From Pseudomonas sp. DG56-2 (GTDB lineage: Bacteria > Pseudomonadota > Gammaproteobacteria > Pseudomonadales > Pseudomonadaceae): a DNA stretch of 64,000 bases. Each line of letters begins with the position of its first letter. Position 1 is the stretch's first letter. Positions 1-8,986 of the stretch are shown piece after piece. The notes beneath the pieces were generated by a model, which was not told where the DNA came from, ran no database searches, and saw nothing but the letters and a program-made list of their open reading frames with translations. The position numbers were made by a program, and so were the translations under genes. The stretch covers positions 3,054,501 to 3,118,500 of the forward strand of contig NZ_CP032311.1 in the NCBI RefSeq assembly GCF_004803755.1, in the 5' to 3' direction.

Positions 1-234
1 CGCCTGACTCAGGCGCTGGCCGGTACCGAGAGCAAAACCGTGAACATCGAAGGCCGCGAGATCAAAGTCGGCGTTCAACAGGCGATGATCGACGGCGCCA
101 GCCAGAATATCCCGTTGGGCCGTCCGGGTACCGCTGAAGAGGCCGCAGGCTCGGTAGTGATGCTGTGCCTGCCAGAAGCCAACTACGTCTCGGGTCAGAC
201 TTTGGTCTGTGGCGGCGGAATGGGCAGCCTCTAA
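1..234 (+). CDS. SDR-family oxidoreductase, C-terminal part
   Basis: Only the last 77 codons are in the window; the frame is open from base 1 to TAA at 232-234. The end (AEEAAGSVVMLCLPEANYVSGQ followed by a Gly-rich GGGMGSL tail) is typical of short-chain dehydrogenases of the FabG type: a 'PEEIA..V.FLaS..a.yvtGq.l.vdGG' C-terminus. The Rossmann glycines and the Ser-Tyr-Lys catalytic residues lie upstream of the window. It is followed 86 bp downstream by an acyl-CoA dehydrogenase, so a 3-hydroxyacyl-CoA or alcohol dehydrogenase role in the same pathway is likely by context. Family is confident; substrate is unknown. Confidence 0.8.
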   Translation, partial: RLTQALAGTESKTVNIEGREIKVGVQQAMIDGASQNIPLGRPGTAEEAAGSVVMLCLPEANYVSGQTLVCGGGMGSL

Positions 235-320
235 TAATCGCTGCTTTTGGCTCACGCCTGTTGCTGCATTGAACAGGCGTGATCGGGCATAGAATTACAA
301 AAACAACCGAGGAATTTGCC

Positions 321-1466
321 ATGTTGGAAAACTATCGCTCGCCGTGGATGACGGAAGACGTACAACCTTTCGCCGACAGTATTCGTCGCTTCGTCACTCA
401 GACTCTGGCCCCACGCGAAGATAAATGGCGTGAGCAGCATCAGGCCGACCGCGAGTCATGGCTGGCGTGCGGTGAAATGGGCATGATTCTGCCTGATCTA
501 CCTGAAGAGTATGGCGGTGCGGGCGGCACGCCTGCCCACGTCGCCGCAGTGGTAAACGAGCTCAATTATGCCGGCGTGTCGGGTCTGGGCCTGACCATCA
601 ACCATATCGTCGGCCACTACATCCTTGATGACGGCACTGCGGCACAGAAGCAGTTCTGGTTGCCGAAGATTGCCTCCGGTGAAGTCATCTGTTCGGTCGC
701 CATGACCGAGCCTGGCACAGGCTCTGACTTGCAGGCGGTGCGCACCCGCGCGGTGAAGCAAGGCGACCGCTATATCATCAATGGTGCCAAGACCTTCATT
801 ACCAATGGCCAGCTCAGTGACATGGTGGCTGTGGTCGCAAAGACTGACCAGAGTGCCGGCCCCAAAGGCATTTCGATCTTCCTGGTCGACACCTCGCTGC
901 CTGGCTTTCGTCGCGGAAAATGCCTGGACAAGGTGGGCCTACAGTCTTCCGACACCTCGGAAATGTACTTTGATGACGTCGAAGTTACCGCCGACTGTTT
1001 GCTAGGCGGCGTCGAAGGCAAGGGTTTCTACACCCTGATGAAACAACTTCCGTACGAACGGGTGCAGATCGCCATGTGCGCAGCCGCACAGATGGAGCGA
1101 GCACTGGCGCTGACCCTGGATTACGTCAAGGAACGCACTGTATTTGGCAAAGCGGTTCTAGACTACCAGAACACCCGCTTCACCCTGGCTGACGTCAAGG
1201 CGACGGTGCTGGCATCGCGAACCTTCTGTGACCATCTGATCCAGCAATGGGTCGAAGGCAAGCTGGATTCGGCGACTGCCTCGATGGGCAAGTTCTGGCT
1301 GACCGAACGCAACAGCGAAGTCCTCGACCGCTGCCTGCAGTTCTTCGGTGGCTACGGCTACATGAACGAATACCCGATCGCCCGGATGTGGGCTGATGCC
1401 CGGGTGGCAAGAATCTACGGCGGCGCCAATGAAATCCAGCGGGAATTGGTTGGCCGCTCACTTTGA
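321..1466 (+). CDS. acyl-CoA dehydrogenase (IVD/LCAD-like active site)
   Basis: FAD flavoprotein of 381 residues that would introduce the alpha-beta double bond into an acyl-CoA and pass electrons to ETF. The order is ACAD N-terminal helices, the beta domain with MTEPGTGSD and NGAKTFITNG, and the C-terminal helical domain ending YGGANEIQRE. The Glu usually seen as YEGT in the C-terminal loop is Gly here, while LPYERV in the preceding helix carries a Glu at the place used by isovaleryl- and long-chain acyl-CoA dehydrogenases, suggesting branched or bulky substrates. ATG 321 is preferred over an upstream GTG at 279 because GAGGAA lies just upstream. It sits between the SDR gene and the acyl-CoA ligase, all on the same strand. 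Confidence 0.9.
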   Translation: MLENYRSPWMTEDVQPFADSIRRFVTQTLAPREDKWREQHQADRESWLACGEMGMILPDLPEEYGGAGGTPAHVAAVVNELNYAGVSGLGLTINHIVGHYILDDGTAAQKQFWLPKIASGEVICSVAMTEPGTGSDLQAVRTRAVKQGDRYIINGAKTFITNGQLSDMVAVVAKTDQSAGPKGISIFLVDTSLPGFRRGKCLDKVGLQSSDTSEMYFDDVEVTADCLLGGVEGKGFYTLMKQLPYERVQIAMCAAAQMERALALTLDYVKERTVFGKAVLDYQNTRFTLADVKATVLASRTFCDHLIQQWVEGKLDSATASMGKFWLTERNSEVLDRCLQFFGGYGYMNEYPIARMWADARVARIYGGANEIQRELVGRSL

Positions 1467-1569
1467 AATCTGTTTCTTGCCAGGGATGGCTTTCGGCATT
1501 GTTGTGCGTACCAGCGCCGTGCCAGATGTGGCGATACGACTAACGATAACAACAAGATTGGAGTAGCCC

Positions 1570-3138
1570 ATGTACATCACTCAAGGTTTGCACCGTCATT
1601 TGCAAGCCAGGCCCCATGCCACCGCCGTGCGCTTTGCCGGGCGCAGTATCACTTACGCCCAATTGGGCGAACGTGTTGCACGGCTTGCCAGCGCCCTGCA
1701 GGGTTTGGGGGTAGCCCGCGGGGATCGCGTGGCTATGCTTTCACTCAACTCTCAGCGCTACATTGAGTATTACTTGGGCGTGCCCTGGGCGGACGCCGTG
1801 CTCAATCCGGTGAACATCCGCTGGAGTGCCGCCGAAATCATCTACTCCCTGGATGACTCGCAAACCTCGGTGCTGATCGTCGATGAAACCTTCCTCGACC
1901 TGGGCAGAAAAGTTGCGGCCGAGTCCAAGACCCTGCGCACGCTGATTTATGCCGGCGAGGGTGAAGTCCCCGACGGCATGCTCAGTTACGAAGACCTGCT
2001 GGCATCCTCAATGCCGATCGAGGACGCACGTCGTGGCGGTGATGAACTGTTAGGGATCTTCTATACCGGTGGTACCACTGGATTCCCCAAAGGCGTAATG
2101 CTGAGTCATAGCAACGTTGCCTTTTCCGCGATGGCGACTTTGAACTCAGGCAGCTACGGGGCGAATGCAGTTTTTCTCCATGTGATGCCAATGTTTCACC
2201 TGGCTGACTTCGCCGCCATGACTGCACTGTTCTCTAGTGGTGGCATACACGTTGTACAGCCCTCCTTTGTCCCCCAAAAGGTACTGGAGGCCATCGATCA
2301 GGAACGAATCACCGAGATTCTACTGGCCCCGACCATGATCCAAATGCTGCTCGATTGCCGTGACAAATCCGAGCAAGCACGCAGGCTGGACCTGAGTTCG
2401 CTGGCTTGTATCGGCTATGGCGCCTCGCCCATCACTCCGGCCCTGCTCGATCGTGCGCAACAGGCCTTCCCCGCCGCCGGCTTCTCCCAGGGCTACGGCA
2501 TGACCGAACTTGCCCCCATGGCCACCACCTTGGCGCCGGAATACCACTGCCAAGCTCACCACGACAGCGGCAAGATGTATTCGGCCGGGCGTCCAGCCAT
2601 TTGCGTAGAAGTGCGCATCGTCGATGCCCAGGACAACGAGGTACCGCGCGGTACCGTCGGCGAGATCGTCGTTCGTGGCCCGAACGTCATGCTGGGCTAC
2701 CTGAACAAACCGCAAGAAACTGCCGAAGCGCTGAGAAATGGCTGGATGCACACCGGCGATGGTGGGTACATGGACGATGATGGGTTCATTTACGTCTGCG
2801 ACCGCCTCAAAGACATGATCGTCAGTGGTGGCGAGAACATCTACAGCGCCGAAGTCGAAACCGCAATCGCCAGCCATCCCGCCGTTTCACAGATCGCTGC
2901 AATTGGTATCCCCTGTCAGAAATGGGGCGAATCGGTCCACGCCATTATCATCCTCAAAGCTGGCGTGACCGTCAGTGGTGAGGAAATCGTTGCCCATTGC
3001 CGTGAGCGCATTGCTGGCTACAAGTGCCCACGAAGCGTTGAATTCCGCGACAGCCTGCCGCTGTCCAGTGTGGGTAAGGTGCTAAAGAACGAATTGCGTA
3101 AAGCCTTCTGGGAAGGCCATCAGCGCAACATCGCCTGA
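1570..3138 (+). CDS. AMP-forming acyl-CoA synthetase (ligase)
   Basis: Adenylate-forming enzyme of 522 residues, the usual size for class I acyl-CoA ligases. It would activate a carboxylic acid to its CoA thioester with ATP, feeding the neighbouring dehydrogenase and hydratase. Visible motifs: P-loop YTGGTTGFPKG near residue 165, the A5 motif QGYGMTE, the hinge/ATP motif GWMHTGD, and the C-terminal lysine motif SSVGKVLKNELR with the catalytic Lys. The start has GGAG eight bases upstream. Substrate cannot be read from sequence; the surrounding racemase and IVD-like dehydrogenase point to a branched or terpenoid-like acid. Confidence 0.9.
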   Translation: MYITQGLHRHLQARPHATAVRFAGRSITYAQLGERVARLASALQGLGVARGDRVAMLSLNSQRYIEYYLGVPWADAVLNPVNIRWSAAEIIYSLDDSQTSVLIVDETFLDLGRKVAAESKTLRTLIYAGEGEVPDGMLSYEDLLASSMPIEDARRGGDELLGIFYTGGTTGFPKGVMLSHSNVAFSAMATLNSGSYGANAVFLHVMPMFHLADFAAMTALFSSGGIHVVQPSFVPQKVLEAIDQERITEILLAPTMIQMLLDCRDKSEQARRLDLSSLACIGYGASPITPALLDRAQQAFPAAGFSQGYGMTELAPMATTLAPEYHCQAHHDSGKMYSAGRPAICVEVRIVDAQDNEVPRGTVGEIVVRGPNVMLGYLNKPQETAEALRNGWMHTGDGGYMDDDGFIYVCDRLKDMIVSGGENIYSAEVETAIASHPAVSQIAAIGIPCQKWGESVHAIIILKAGVTVSGEEIVAHCRERIAGYKCPRSVEFRDSLPLSSVGKVLKNELRKAFWEGHQRNIA

Positions 3139-3145
3139 ATCATCG

Positions 3146-3168
3146 CCCTCTGCCTTTACAGCAGAGGG
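3146..3168 (+). repeat. 8-bp perfect hairpin between ligase and DUF1254 genes
   Basis: CCCTCTGC (3146-3153) and GCAGAGGG (3161-3168) with a 7-base loop. No U-run follows, so it is more likely an RNA-stability or partial-polarity hairpin than a full terminator. Confidence 0.5.
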
Positions 3169-3194
3169 GATAATCACTCTGTGGAGCCAGAACA

Positions 3195-4679
3195 ATGACA
3201 ATACGCATTGGCGTACCGCTTCGACGCGCCCTGAAAACCCTCACTCTGATCAACCTCGCAACTGTCCAGTTGGCACTGGCGCAACCCACACCCCCTGGTG
3301 CCTCTACTCAATACGAGTTTCAAAACGGCTACCCGAGTCCGGCCACCATCAGCCAGGTCTACGATGAAATCGACCTGAACCGAGCAGTACAGGCCTACCG
3401 ATTTTTTTACCCAAATGTCTCGATGATGAATCTCTGGCAGGCCAACATCGAGGACGGCATGCAGCCCAACCAGGTGTTCGCGCTGATGCAGGGCTCACCC
3501 GCCAAGCGGGCATTTACGGCGAACTCTGATACCCCGTATGCCGGAGCGCCCATAGACCTGTCAGCCGGGCCGATGGTCGTAGAGTTTCCGCCAGGGCCAC
3601 TGATGAGCGTGGCCAATGATCTGAACCAAAGTTGGATCATGGACCTCGGCGTGCCTGGTCCCGATGCAGGCAAGGGTGGCAAACACCTGATCCTGCCTCC
3701 GGAATATAACGGACCGGTTCCAGAAGGCTATTTTATTGGTCGTTCTACCACCAACAAGCTGTTGTTGCTGCTGCGTGCACTGCCGATAAAAGGTGATATC
3801 GAGGGTGCCATCGCATTAATGAAAAGCGTAAAAGTCTACCCGCTGAACAATTCCGCGGATTGGGTGGCGCCAAGCTGGGTGAATTTGAGTGAGCACGCAG
3901 TTGACCTGACACCAGTAAAGCTCGAAGACAACCTCCAATATTGGCGCACCCTACACACCTTGCTCGATTCAGAGCCGGCCAACCCGGCCTACAGCAACTA
4001 CTACGGTGAACTTGCAGCATTGGGTATCGCCAAGGACAAACCGTTCGAGCCCGACGCTCGCATGCAGCGCATTCTGATTGAGGCAGCAAAAAAAGGCATG
4101 GTGCAAATGCGCGTGCAATCGTTCGCCGACCGTCGCCCTGATCGCGTCGTGTGGCCGGATCGCCAGTGGGAATGGGCGGTGTTGCGCCCGGAAAACGGTA
4201 CCTTCAGCACTGGTGGCTACACCGATCTGCAAGCCAGAGAGAAATGGTTCTTCCAAGCCATGATCGCCTCTCCAGCAATGTTCCGGCGCGCGCCGGGTGC
4301 AGGTTCACTCTACTGGCTAGGTAGCCGTGACGCCCAGGGGCAGTACCTGGACGGAGCAAAGGCCTACACCCTTAGCGTGCCGTTGCCATTGCCGGCAAAG
4401 CTGTTCTGGTCAGTCACTGTCTACGACAGCCAGACACGCTCACAAATCGAAACTCCGCAGGCCAAGGCAGCCCTGCGCTCCCTCGAGGAGCTCAAGGGTC
4501 AAGGTCACACTGGCACAGCCCAGCTGTACTTCGGCCCTACTCCGCCCCCCGGCAAGGAACAGAATTGGATCAAAACGACTCCGGGCAAGGGTTGGTTCGC
4601 CTACTTCCGTATTTATGGCCCCGACAAACCGGCCTTCGACGGAGCCTGGAAGCCAGGTGACTTCAACCCAGTGAACTGA
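3195..4679 (+). CDS. DUF1254/DUF1214 domain protein, exported
   Basis: Protein of 494 residues. The N-terminus has a basic stretch (RRALKTLTLINLATVQLALAQ) that looks like a signal peptide with cleavage after ALAQ, so a periplasmic location is inferred. A DUF1254 region follows (about residues 60-180, including NSDTPYAGAPIDLS and PEGYF), then a DUF1214 region near the C-terminus ending YFGPTPPPGKEQNWIKT and a FRIYGP motif. No enzymatic function is established that I can state with confidence; the families often occur next to lipid and xenobiotic catabolic genes. It is followed 38 bp later by a second member, and both lie inside the acyl-CoA gene cluster. Confidence 0.8.
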   Translation: MTIRIGVPLRRALKTLTLINLATVQLALAQPTPPGASTQYEFQNGYPSPATISQVYDEIDLNRAVQAYRFFYPNVSMMNLWQANIEDGMQPNQVFALMQGSPAKRAFTANSDTPYAGAPIDLSAGPMVVEFPPGPLMSVANDLNQSWIMDLGVPGPDAGKGGKHLILPPEYNGPVPEGYFIGRSTTNKLLLLLRALPIKGDIEGAIALMKSVKVYPLNNSADWVAPSWVNLSEHAVDLTPVKLEDNLQYWRTLHTLLDSEPANPAYSNYYGELAALGIAKDKPFEPDARMQRILIEAAKKGMVQMRVQSFADRRPDRVVWPDRQWEWAVLRPENGTFSTGGYTDLQAREKWFFQAMIASPAMFRRAPGAGSLYWLGSRDAQGQYLDGAKAYTLSVPLPLPAKLFWSVTVYDSQTRSQIETPQAKAALRSLEELKGQGHTGTAQLYFGPTPPPGKEQNWIKTTPGKGWFAYFRIYGPDKPAFDGAWKPGDFNPVN

Positions 4680-4717
4680 ACCGGTGACGTCATTTTCTAA
4701 TACATAAAGGATTGCTC

Positions 4718-6154
4718 ATGAGACATCATTTTGGCTTGAACCGTCCGACAACGGCGACGGTCCTGGTACTGCTTGCCTTGCTGGTTATTATGTTTCAAAA
4801 GGCCCCGGCCGCTGCCAGCCAATCGCAAATCACCACACGGGTAATGGAAAGCCGTGCGATGGAAGCAGCGTTATGGGGTATGCCCTTGTTGAATTTCAAC
4901 GCCATGCGCCAGGCCTATTTTCGCGATGCTGGCGCCCAATACAACGACATCATGTACTGGTCGCGCCCTTCAGATTGGCGCAACCAGACCGCTACTCCTA
5001 ACCACTCCACCTTGTATGTGATGTTCTTCATCAACCTCAAGGACGGACCTGTGGTCGTTGATATTCCTGCGACGCAGGAGGCAGGTTTGTATGGAACGCT
5101 GATCGACGCCTGGACCACACCGATGGTCAACGTCGGTAACAAGGGCCAGGACCAAGGCAAAGGTGGACGATACCTGGTACTGCCACCGGGCTATAGCGGG
5201 CAGGTACCAGCAGGCTATGTTCCAGTACAGAGCAAGACCTTCAACAACTACAGTCTGCTGCGGGTAATAACCAGGTCGGGTGGCGAGAAGGACCTGGCGC
5301 ACGGTGTCGATTATCTGAAAAACATGAAGGTCTACCCTCTGGGGGGGACTGGTAGTTCCTCATCAGGCCGCTTCATCGACATGGCGGACAAGGTCTACGA
5401 TGCACTGCCCAAATTTGATGACAGCCTGTATGACTCGCTCGCGACGATGGTCATCGAGGAGCCAATGCAGGAACGTGATGTGGCCATCATGGGGCAGTTT
5501 CGTACGCTCGGTATCGGTAAAACGCTGCACTTCAACCCTGACCCTCAACAGCGCAAGTTGCTCGACACGGCAGCCAAGCAGGCTCAAGCCTACCTGATGA
5601 CAGGTTACGAACAGTCTGGGCTGGCCATCTGGAGCGGACAACGGAAATGGCGCACATTGGCCGATCCGAAAACCAGCTTAGCGTCCGGGGTAACCTTCGT
5701 GCTGCCAGATCAAGGTCTACTGCTCGATGAACGTGCCTTTGCCTGGTTCGCGATGTTTGGCCCTGTTGTGCCACCAACACCACACGTCTACATGAAAAGC
5801 TATGAGACCGGTGCAGGTCAGCTACTGGACGGAAGCAAACGCTACCGTCTGCGTATCCCTGCCAATGCGCCCGCCAAGGAATTCTGGTCGGTGGATGCCT
5901 ATGATGCCAGCACTGGCGGTTTCATCCGCAAGGCGCCGGTAGTCGGTCTGGACTCCTATGACAAAAAGCTCAAGCGCAATGCCGACGGTACCGTAGACCT
6001 GTACTTTGCCCCAGAACCACCTCCCGGACAGGAAAGTAATTGGATCAGCACCCAGGCTGGCCAACGTTTTTTCACTTTGTTCAGAATCTATGGTCCTGAG
6101 CAGGCCATCAAGGACCGCAGTTGGGTTCTCAACGACATCGAACAGATCAACTGA
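4718..6154 (+). CDS. DUF1254/DUF1214 domain protein, second copy
   Basis: Protein of 478 residues, diverged paralogue of the preceding gene: both have NxST/DTxY near the start of the family domain, GGRYLVLPPGY-type and NNYSLLRVI stretches, and end in YFxPxPPPGQExNWI then FRIYGPE. ATG 4718 is chosen over TTG 4712 because AAAGG ends 7 bases before it. A hydrophobic N-terminal segment (VLVLLALLVIMF) ending near AAAS suggests export or a membrane anchor. Tandem different copies of this family suggest a two-component envelope activity (binding or modification of the pathway's hydrophobic substrate), which is inference. Confidence 0.78.
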   Translation: MRHHFGLNRPTTATVLVLLALLVIMFQKAPAAASQSQITTRVMESRAMEAALWGMPLLNFNAMRQAYFRDAGAQYNDIMYWSRPSDWRNQTATPNHSTLYVMFFINLKDGPVVVDIPATQEAGLYGTLIDAWTTPMVNVGNKGQDQGKGGRYLVLPPGYSGQVPAGYVPVQSKTFNNYSLLRVITRSGGEKDLAHGVDYLKNMKVYPLGGTGSSSSGRFIDMADKVYDALPKFDDSLYDSLATMVIEEPMQERDVAIMGQFRTLGIGKTLHFNPDPQQRKLLDTAAKQAQAYLMTGYEQSGLAIWSGQRKWRTLADPKTSLASGVTFVLPDQGLLLDERAFAWFAMFGPVVPPTPHVYMKSYETGAGQLLDGSKRYRLRIPANAPAKEFWSVDAYDASTGGFIRKAPVVGLDSYDKKLKRNADGTVDLYFAPEPPPGQESNWISTQAGQRFFTLFRIYGPEQAIKDRSWVLNDIEQIN

Positions 6155-6170
6155 CGTTCTGACGTTCATG

Positions 6171-6200
6171 GCCATCGGTGCGCGAGCCTGCACCGATGGC
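6171..6200 (+). repeat. 11-bp perfect hairpin after the DUF1254 pair
   Basis: GCCATCGGTGC (6171-6181) pairs with GCACCGATGGC (6190-6200) across an 8-base loop. No U-run follows; likely a 3'-end stabilising or partial termination structure between 6154 and the crotonase gene. Confidence 0.5.
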
Positions 6201-6254
6201 TACTGGACAAGCTGCTGACGCCCTGCCCATACACATCTTCCTCGGAGTACCGCC

Positions 6255-7076
6255 ATGAGCGATTCACTCGCCCGTATGCCTTTCACGCGCCTACACATTG
6301 CTGGACCAGATGCCGACGGCATCGCCCTGGTCACCCTGGCTCGGCCTGAAAGCCTCAACGCTATTGATCTGGATATGTTCCACGAACTCAAACAACTCGC
6401 CCTCGTCGCCGAAGCAGACCCCGAGGTACGCGCTTTGATCCTGACCGGTGCGGGTCGTGGCTTCTGCGCAGGCCTCGATCTTGAGGTGGCGGGAAGGCTG
6501 TCGCAGTTGAGTATCGAGGCGTATATGAAGATTCAGGAGCTGGCCGGCAGCACTGTCTATGCATTGCGCCTTTTGCCCAAACCAGTCGTCGCCGCGGTCA
6601 ATGGCGCCGCCACCGGTGGCGGACTGGCGCTGGCGTTGGCAGCCGATATTCGTATCGCCAGCGAACAGGCCCGTTTTGGCGTCGCGTTCACCCGCCTGGG
6701 ACTGTCGGCCTGCGATGTCGGTATGTCCTGGTTGCTGCCACGTATCATTGGCATGGCTCATGCCAGTGAATTGATGCTTACCGGGCGCATCATCGACGCC
6801 CAGGCGGCTGCACGCATCGGCCTGACCAATCGAGTGGTTGCCGCCGAAGAACTGCTTGGTTGTGCCTATGAGGTTGCCCGCGAGATAGCCCGCAACTCAG
6901 CATTTGCCATGCGTTTGACCAAACAAGGCTTGCAAATGAACGTTGATGCGCCTTCGCTGCAGGCCGCTATCGAGCTTGAAAACCGCAGCCAGGCGCTAGC
7001 CGCCCGCTCGGATGAAATGCCTCAAGTATTTGCCCGGTTTCGCCAAGAGCAGGCCACCAGCCGTCGCCAACGCTAA
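6255..7076 (+). CDS. enoyl-CoA hydratase/isomerase (crotonase family)
   Basis: Crotonase-fold protein of 273 residues that would hydrate an enoyl-CoA (or isomerise it). The oxyanion-hole motifs are visible: GAGRGFCAGLDL near residue 75 and NGAATGGGLALALAADIRIAS near residue 117. The following stretch FGVAFTRLGLSACDVGMSWLLPR resembles the EchA group common in actinobacterial and pseudomonad lipid clusters, in which the usual catalytic Glu pair is not fully conserved. GGAG lies 7-10 bases before the ATG; an internal ATG at 6276 is also possible. Last plus-strand gene of the cluster, convergent with the racemase gene. Confidence 0.87.
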   Translation: MSDSLARMPFTRLHIAGPDADGIALVTLARPESLNAIDLDMFHELKQLALVAEADPEVRALILTGAGRGFCAGLDLEVAGRLSQLSIEAYMKIQELAGSTVYALRLLPKPVVAAVNGAATGGGLALALAADIRIASEQARFGVAFTRLGLSACDVGMSWLLPRIIGMAHASELMLTGRIIDAQAAARIGLTNRVVAAEELLGCAYEVAREIARNSAFAMRLTKQGLQMNVDAPSLQAAIELENRSQALAARSDEMPQVFARFRQEQATSRRQR

Positions 7077-7106
7077 AAAAAGCCGGTACGCGAAAGCGAC
7101 CGGCTT
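7075..7106 (-). terminator. intrinsic terminator for the racemase gene
   Basis: AGCCGGT (7081-7087) pairs with ACCGGCT (7099-7105), continued by CGC/GCG around a GAAA tetraloop. On the minus strand the hairpin is followed by a run of seven U, so it terminates the gene ending at 7127. On the plus strand the tail is weak, but it may also help end the crotonase transcript. Confidence 0.8.
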
Positions 7107-7126
7107 GCTATTTGTGGTTTGACCTG

Positions 7127-8227
7127 TCAACGCCATACCGATGCAGTAGCGTCTTCTAGCGCTGCCTGAACTTGTTCGGTGTGCTCACCAAAGCCAGGGA
7201 TTGGTCCTGGAATCACCACCTTGTTATCAAACCGCGGTGCAGCCACCGTTTGCAACAGTTCATCGCGCTCAAAGTACAACTGGCGAGCGACGTTATGAGG
7301 GTGTTGCGCAGCCTCATCCGGGCTCAGTACCGGCGCAAAACAAGCATCGGAGTACTCCAACACCTCGCACCATTGCGCACGAGTGCGCGATTCAAACAGT
7401 TCAGCGAAGTGCTGATGCATTTCGTGCCACTTGCTGCTGCCCCACTGTCGGGCAAAACGTGGGTCGTCCGCCAGGCCCAATTTTTCGAGCAAGAGTGTAT
7501 AGAACTGCGGCTCGATGGAACCTAGCGTGATGAACTCGCCATCAGCGCAACGGTAAGTCGAATAGAAGTGTGAGCTGTCATGCAGGTTGTTGCCGCGTTG
7601 GAAGCCCTCGCCGAAGAACCCGGCGTTACGGGTAGACAGCATCAACTGCATCATATGCGCCGAACCGTCGAGAATCGCTGCATCTACCACAGTGCCCTGC
7701 CCGGTCTGACGTGCCCGCAGCACCCCAGCCAACAGCCCCACCGCCAGGTACAACGCACCACCGCCGATATCACCGAGCAGCGTGATCGCGGTACTCGGTG
7801 GTTCGCTCGATGTGCCGTTATGAAACAGTGCACCGGATAGCGCAATGTAGTTGTTGTCATGACCAGCCGCCTGAGCCATCGGCCCGCTCTGACCCCAACC
7901 CGTCATACGGCCAAACACCAGACGCGGATTACGTGCCTGACACACCTCGGGCCCAAGCCCCAGGCGTTCCATAACGCCGGGACGCATGCCTTCGATCAAA
8001 ACATCGGCATCTTCGATCAGACGCAGCACCAGCTCGCGACCTTCAGCTGATTTCAGGTCGGCGCTGACGGAGCGTTTGCCACGATTGATCAAGTTGGTCC
8101 TGGCGTTCGCCCCCTGGTCGGCGCGCTCGATAGCGATGACATCCGCCCCAAGGTCGGCCAAGTGCATGGCACAAAATGGCCCGGGGCCAATTCCACAGAT
8201 TTCAACAACCTTGATACCCGACAACAT
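7127..8227 (-). CDS. alpha-methylacyl-CoA racemase-like CaiB/BaiF protein
   Basis: Class III CoA-transferase fold, 366 residues. The segment GHDNNYIALSGAL matches the AMACR-type motif (His-Asp then Asn/Ile-Asn-Tyr) rather than formyl-CoA transferase, and LLGDIGGGALYLAVG carries the second acidic residue of the racemase site. It would epimerise 2-methyl-branched acyl-CoAs so that the S form can enter beta-oxidation. The start ATGTTGTCG at 8227 has AGGAG upstream; longer versions to 8416 lack such a signal. It is convergent with the crotonase gene and divergent from the DUF2889 gene. This gene is the best clue that the cluster handles methyl-branched acids. Confidence 0.85.
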   Translation of the reverse strand: MLSGIKVVEICGIGPGPFCAMHLADLGADVIAIERADQGANARTNLINRGKRSVSADLKSAEGRELVLRLIEDADVLIEGMRPGVMERLGLGPEVCQARNPRLVFGRMTGWGQSGPMAQAAGHDNNYIALSGALFHNGTSSEPPSTAITLLGDIGGGALYLAVGLLAGVLRARQTGQGTVVDAAILDGSAHMMQLMLSTRNAGFFGEGFQRGNNLHDSSHFYSTYRCADGEFITLGSIEPQFYTLLLEKLGLADDPRFARQWGSSKWHEMHQHFAELFESRTRAQWCEVLEYSDACFAPVLSPDEAAQHPHNVARQLYFERDELLQTVAAPRFDNKVVIPGPIPGFGEHTEQVQAALEDATASVWR

Positions 8228-8409
8228 GGACGCTCTCCTTTCTTGTTTTTGCCTGATTTGGGCAGTACGTCGCGCAAACAGATGGCAGATTAAGTGATTT
8301 GCCGAACCCTGCCTCCAACCCATGAAAGGTGGTGTTCTTTCAACCCGCAGCCCACCGAAAATCAAGCATTGCCGCTGTAATTCTCTTTTAGCCAGAAAAG
8401 GTAAAGGGT

Positions 8410-8967
8410 ATGCCACGCCACACCGATGAACGTACCAGCCGCCGATTGCTGCACTCGCGACAAGTAACCTGTAACGGCTATGTCCGAAGCGATGGTCTGT
8501 ACGAAATTGAAGGTCGCTTGCAAGACATCAAGACCGACGACAGCGATATGTTTTTCAAGTATGTGCGTGCGGGTGAACCGATCCATCAGATGCGCCTGCG
8601 CCTAGTCATCGACCTGGATCTGGTTATTCATGACGTTGAAGCTTTTACCGAAGCTGGGCCCACACCTTACTGCGCGCAAATCAATGCGAGCTACACGCAA
8701 CTGATCGGCCTGAAGATTGGGTCTGGTTTTAAAAAACAGGTGTTCCAGCGAGTGGGGGCCAGCCTGGGTTGTACCCACTTGACCGAACTGCTGGGTCCGA
8801 TGGCGACCACCGCTTTCCAGACCACCTTTTTCTTTCAGCACCAAGCCCAACAGCAGAAACATGCCAATAACCCTAGCGCTCCCGTGCCAAGACCCTGGGT
8901 GATTGGGACCTGCCATGCCTATCGAACCGATGGCGAAGCGGTTCGGCTGATATGGCCGGAAGGCTGA
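8410..8967 (+). CDS. DUF2889 domain protein
   Basis: Protein of 185 residues matching DUF2889 from end to end: RRLLHSRQVTCNGYVRSDGLYEIEG at the N-terminus, an acidic His-containing centre (DLVIHDVEA) and GCTHLTELLGPMATTAFQT near residue 120. Function is not established; members are often found next to acyl-CoA ligase, dehydrogenase and CaiB genes, as here. It is divergent from the racemase gene with 182 bp between the starts, which should hold both promoters. Soluble, no signal peptide. Confidence 0.85.
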   Translation: MPRHTDERTSRRLLHSRQVTCNGYVRSDGLYEIEGRLQDIKTDDSDMFFKYVRAGEPIHQMRLRLVIDLDLVIHDVEAFTEAGPTPYCAQINASYTQLIGLKIGSGFKKQVFQRVGASLGCTHLTELLGPMATTAFQTTFFFQHQAQQQKHANNPSAPVPRPWVIGTCHAYRTDGEAVRLIWPEG

Positions 8968-8986
8968 TCTGCTGGCGCCGGCCTAC

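Noticed and set aside
2320..2877. Minus-strand frame of 185 codons inside the acyl-CoA ligase
   Set aside because: Shadow of conserved adenylation motifs on the plus strand.
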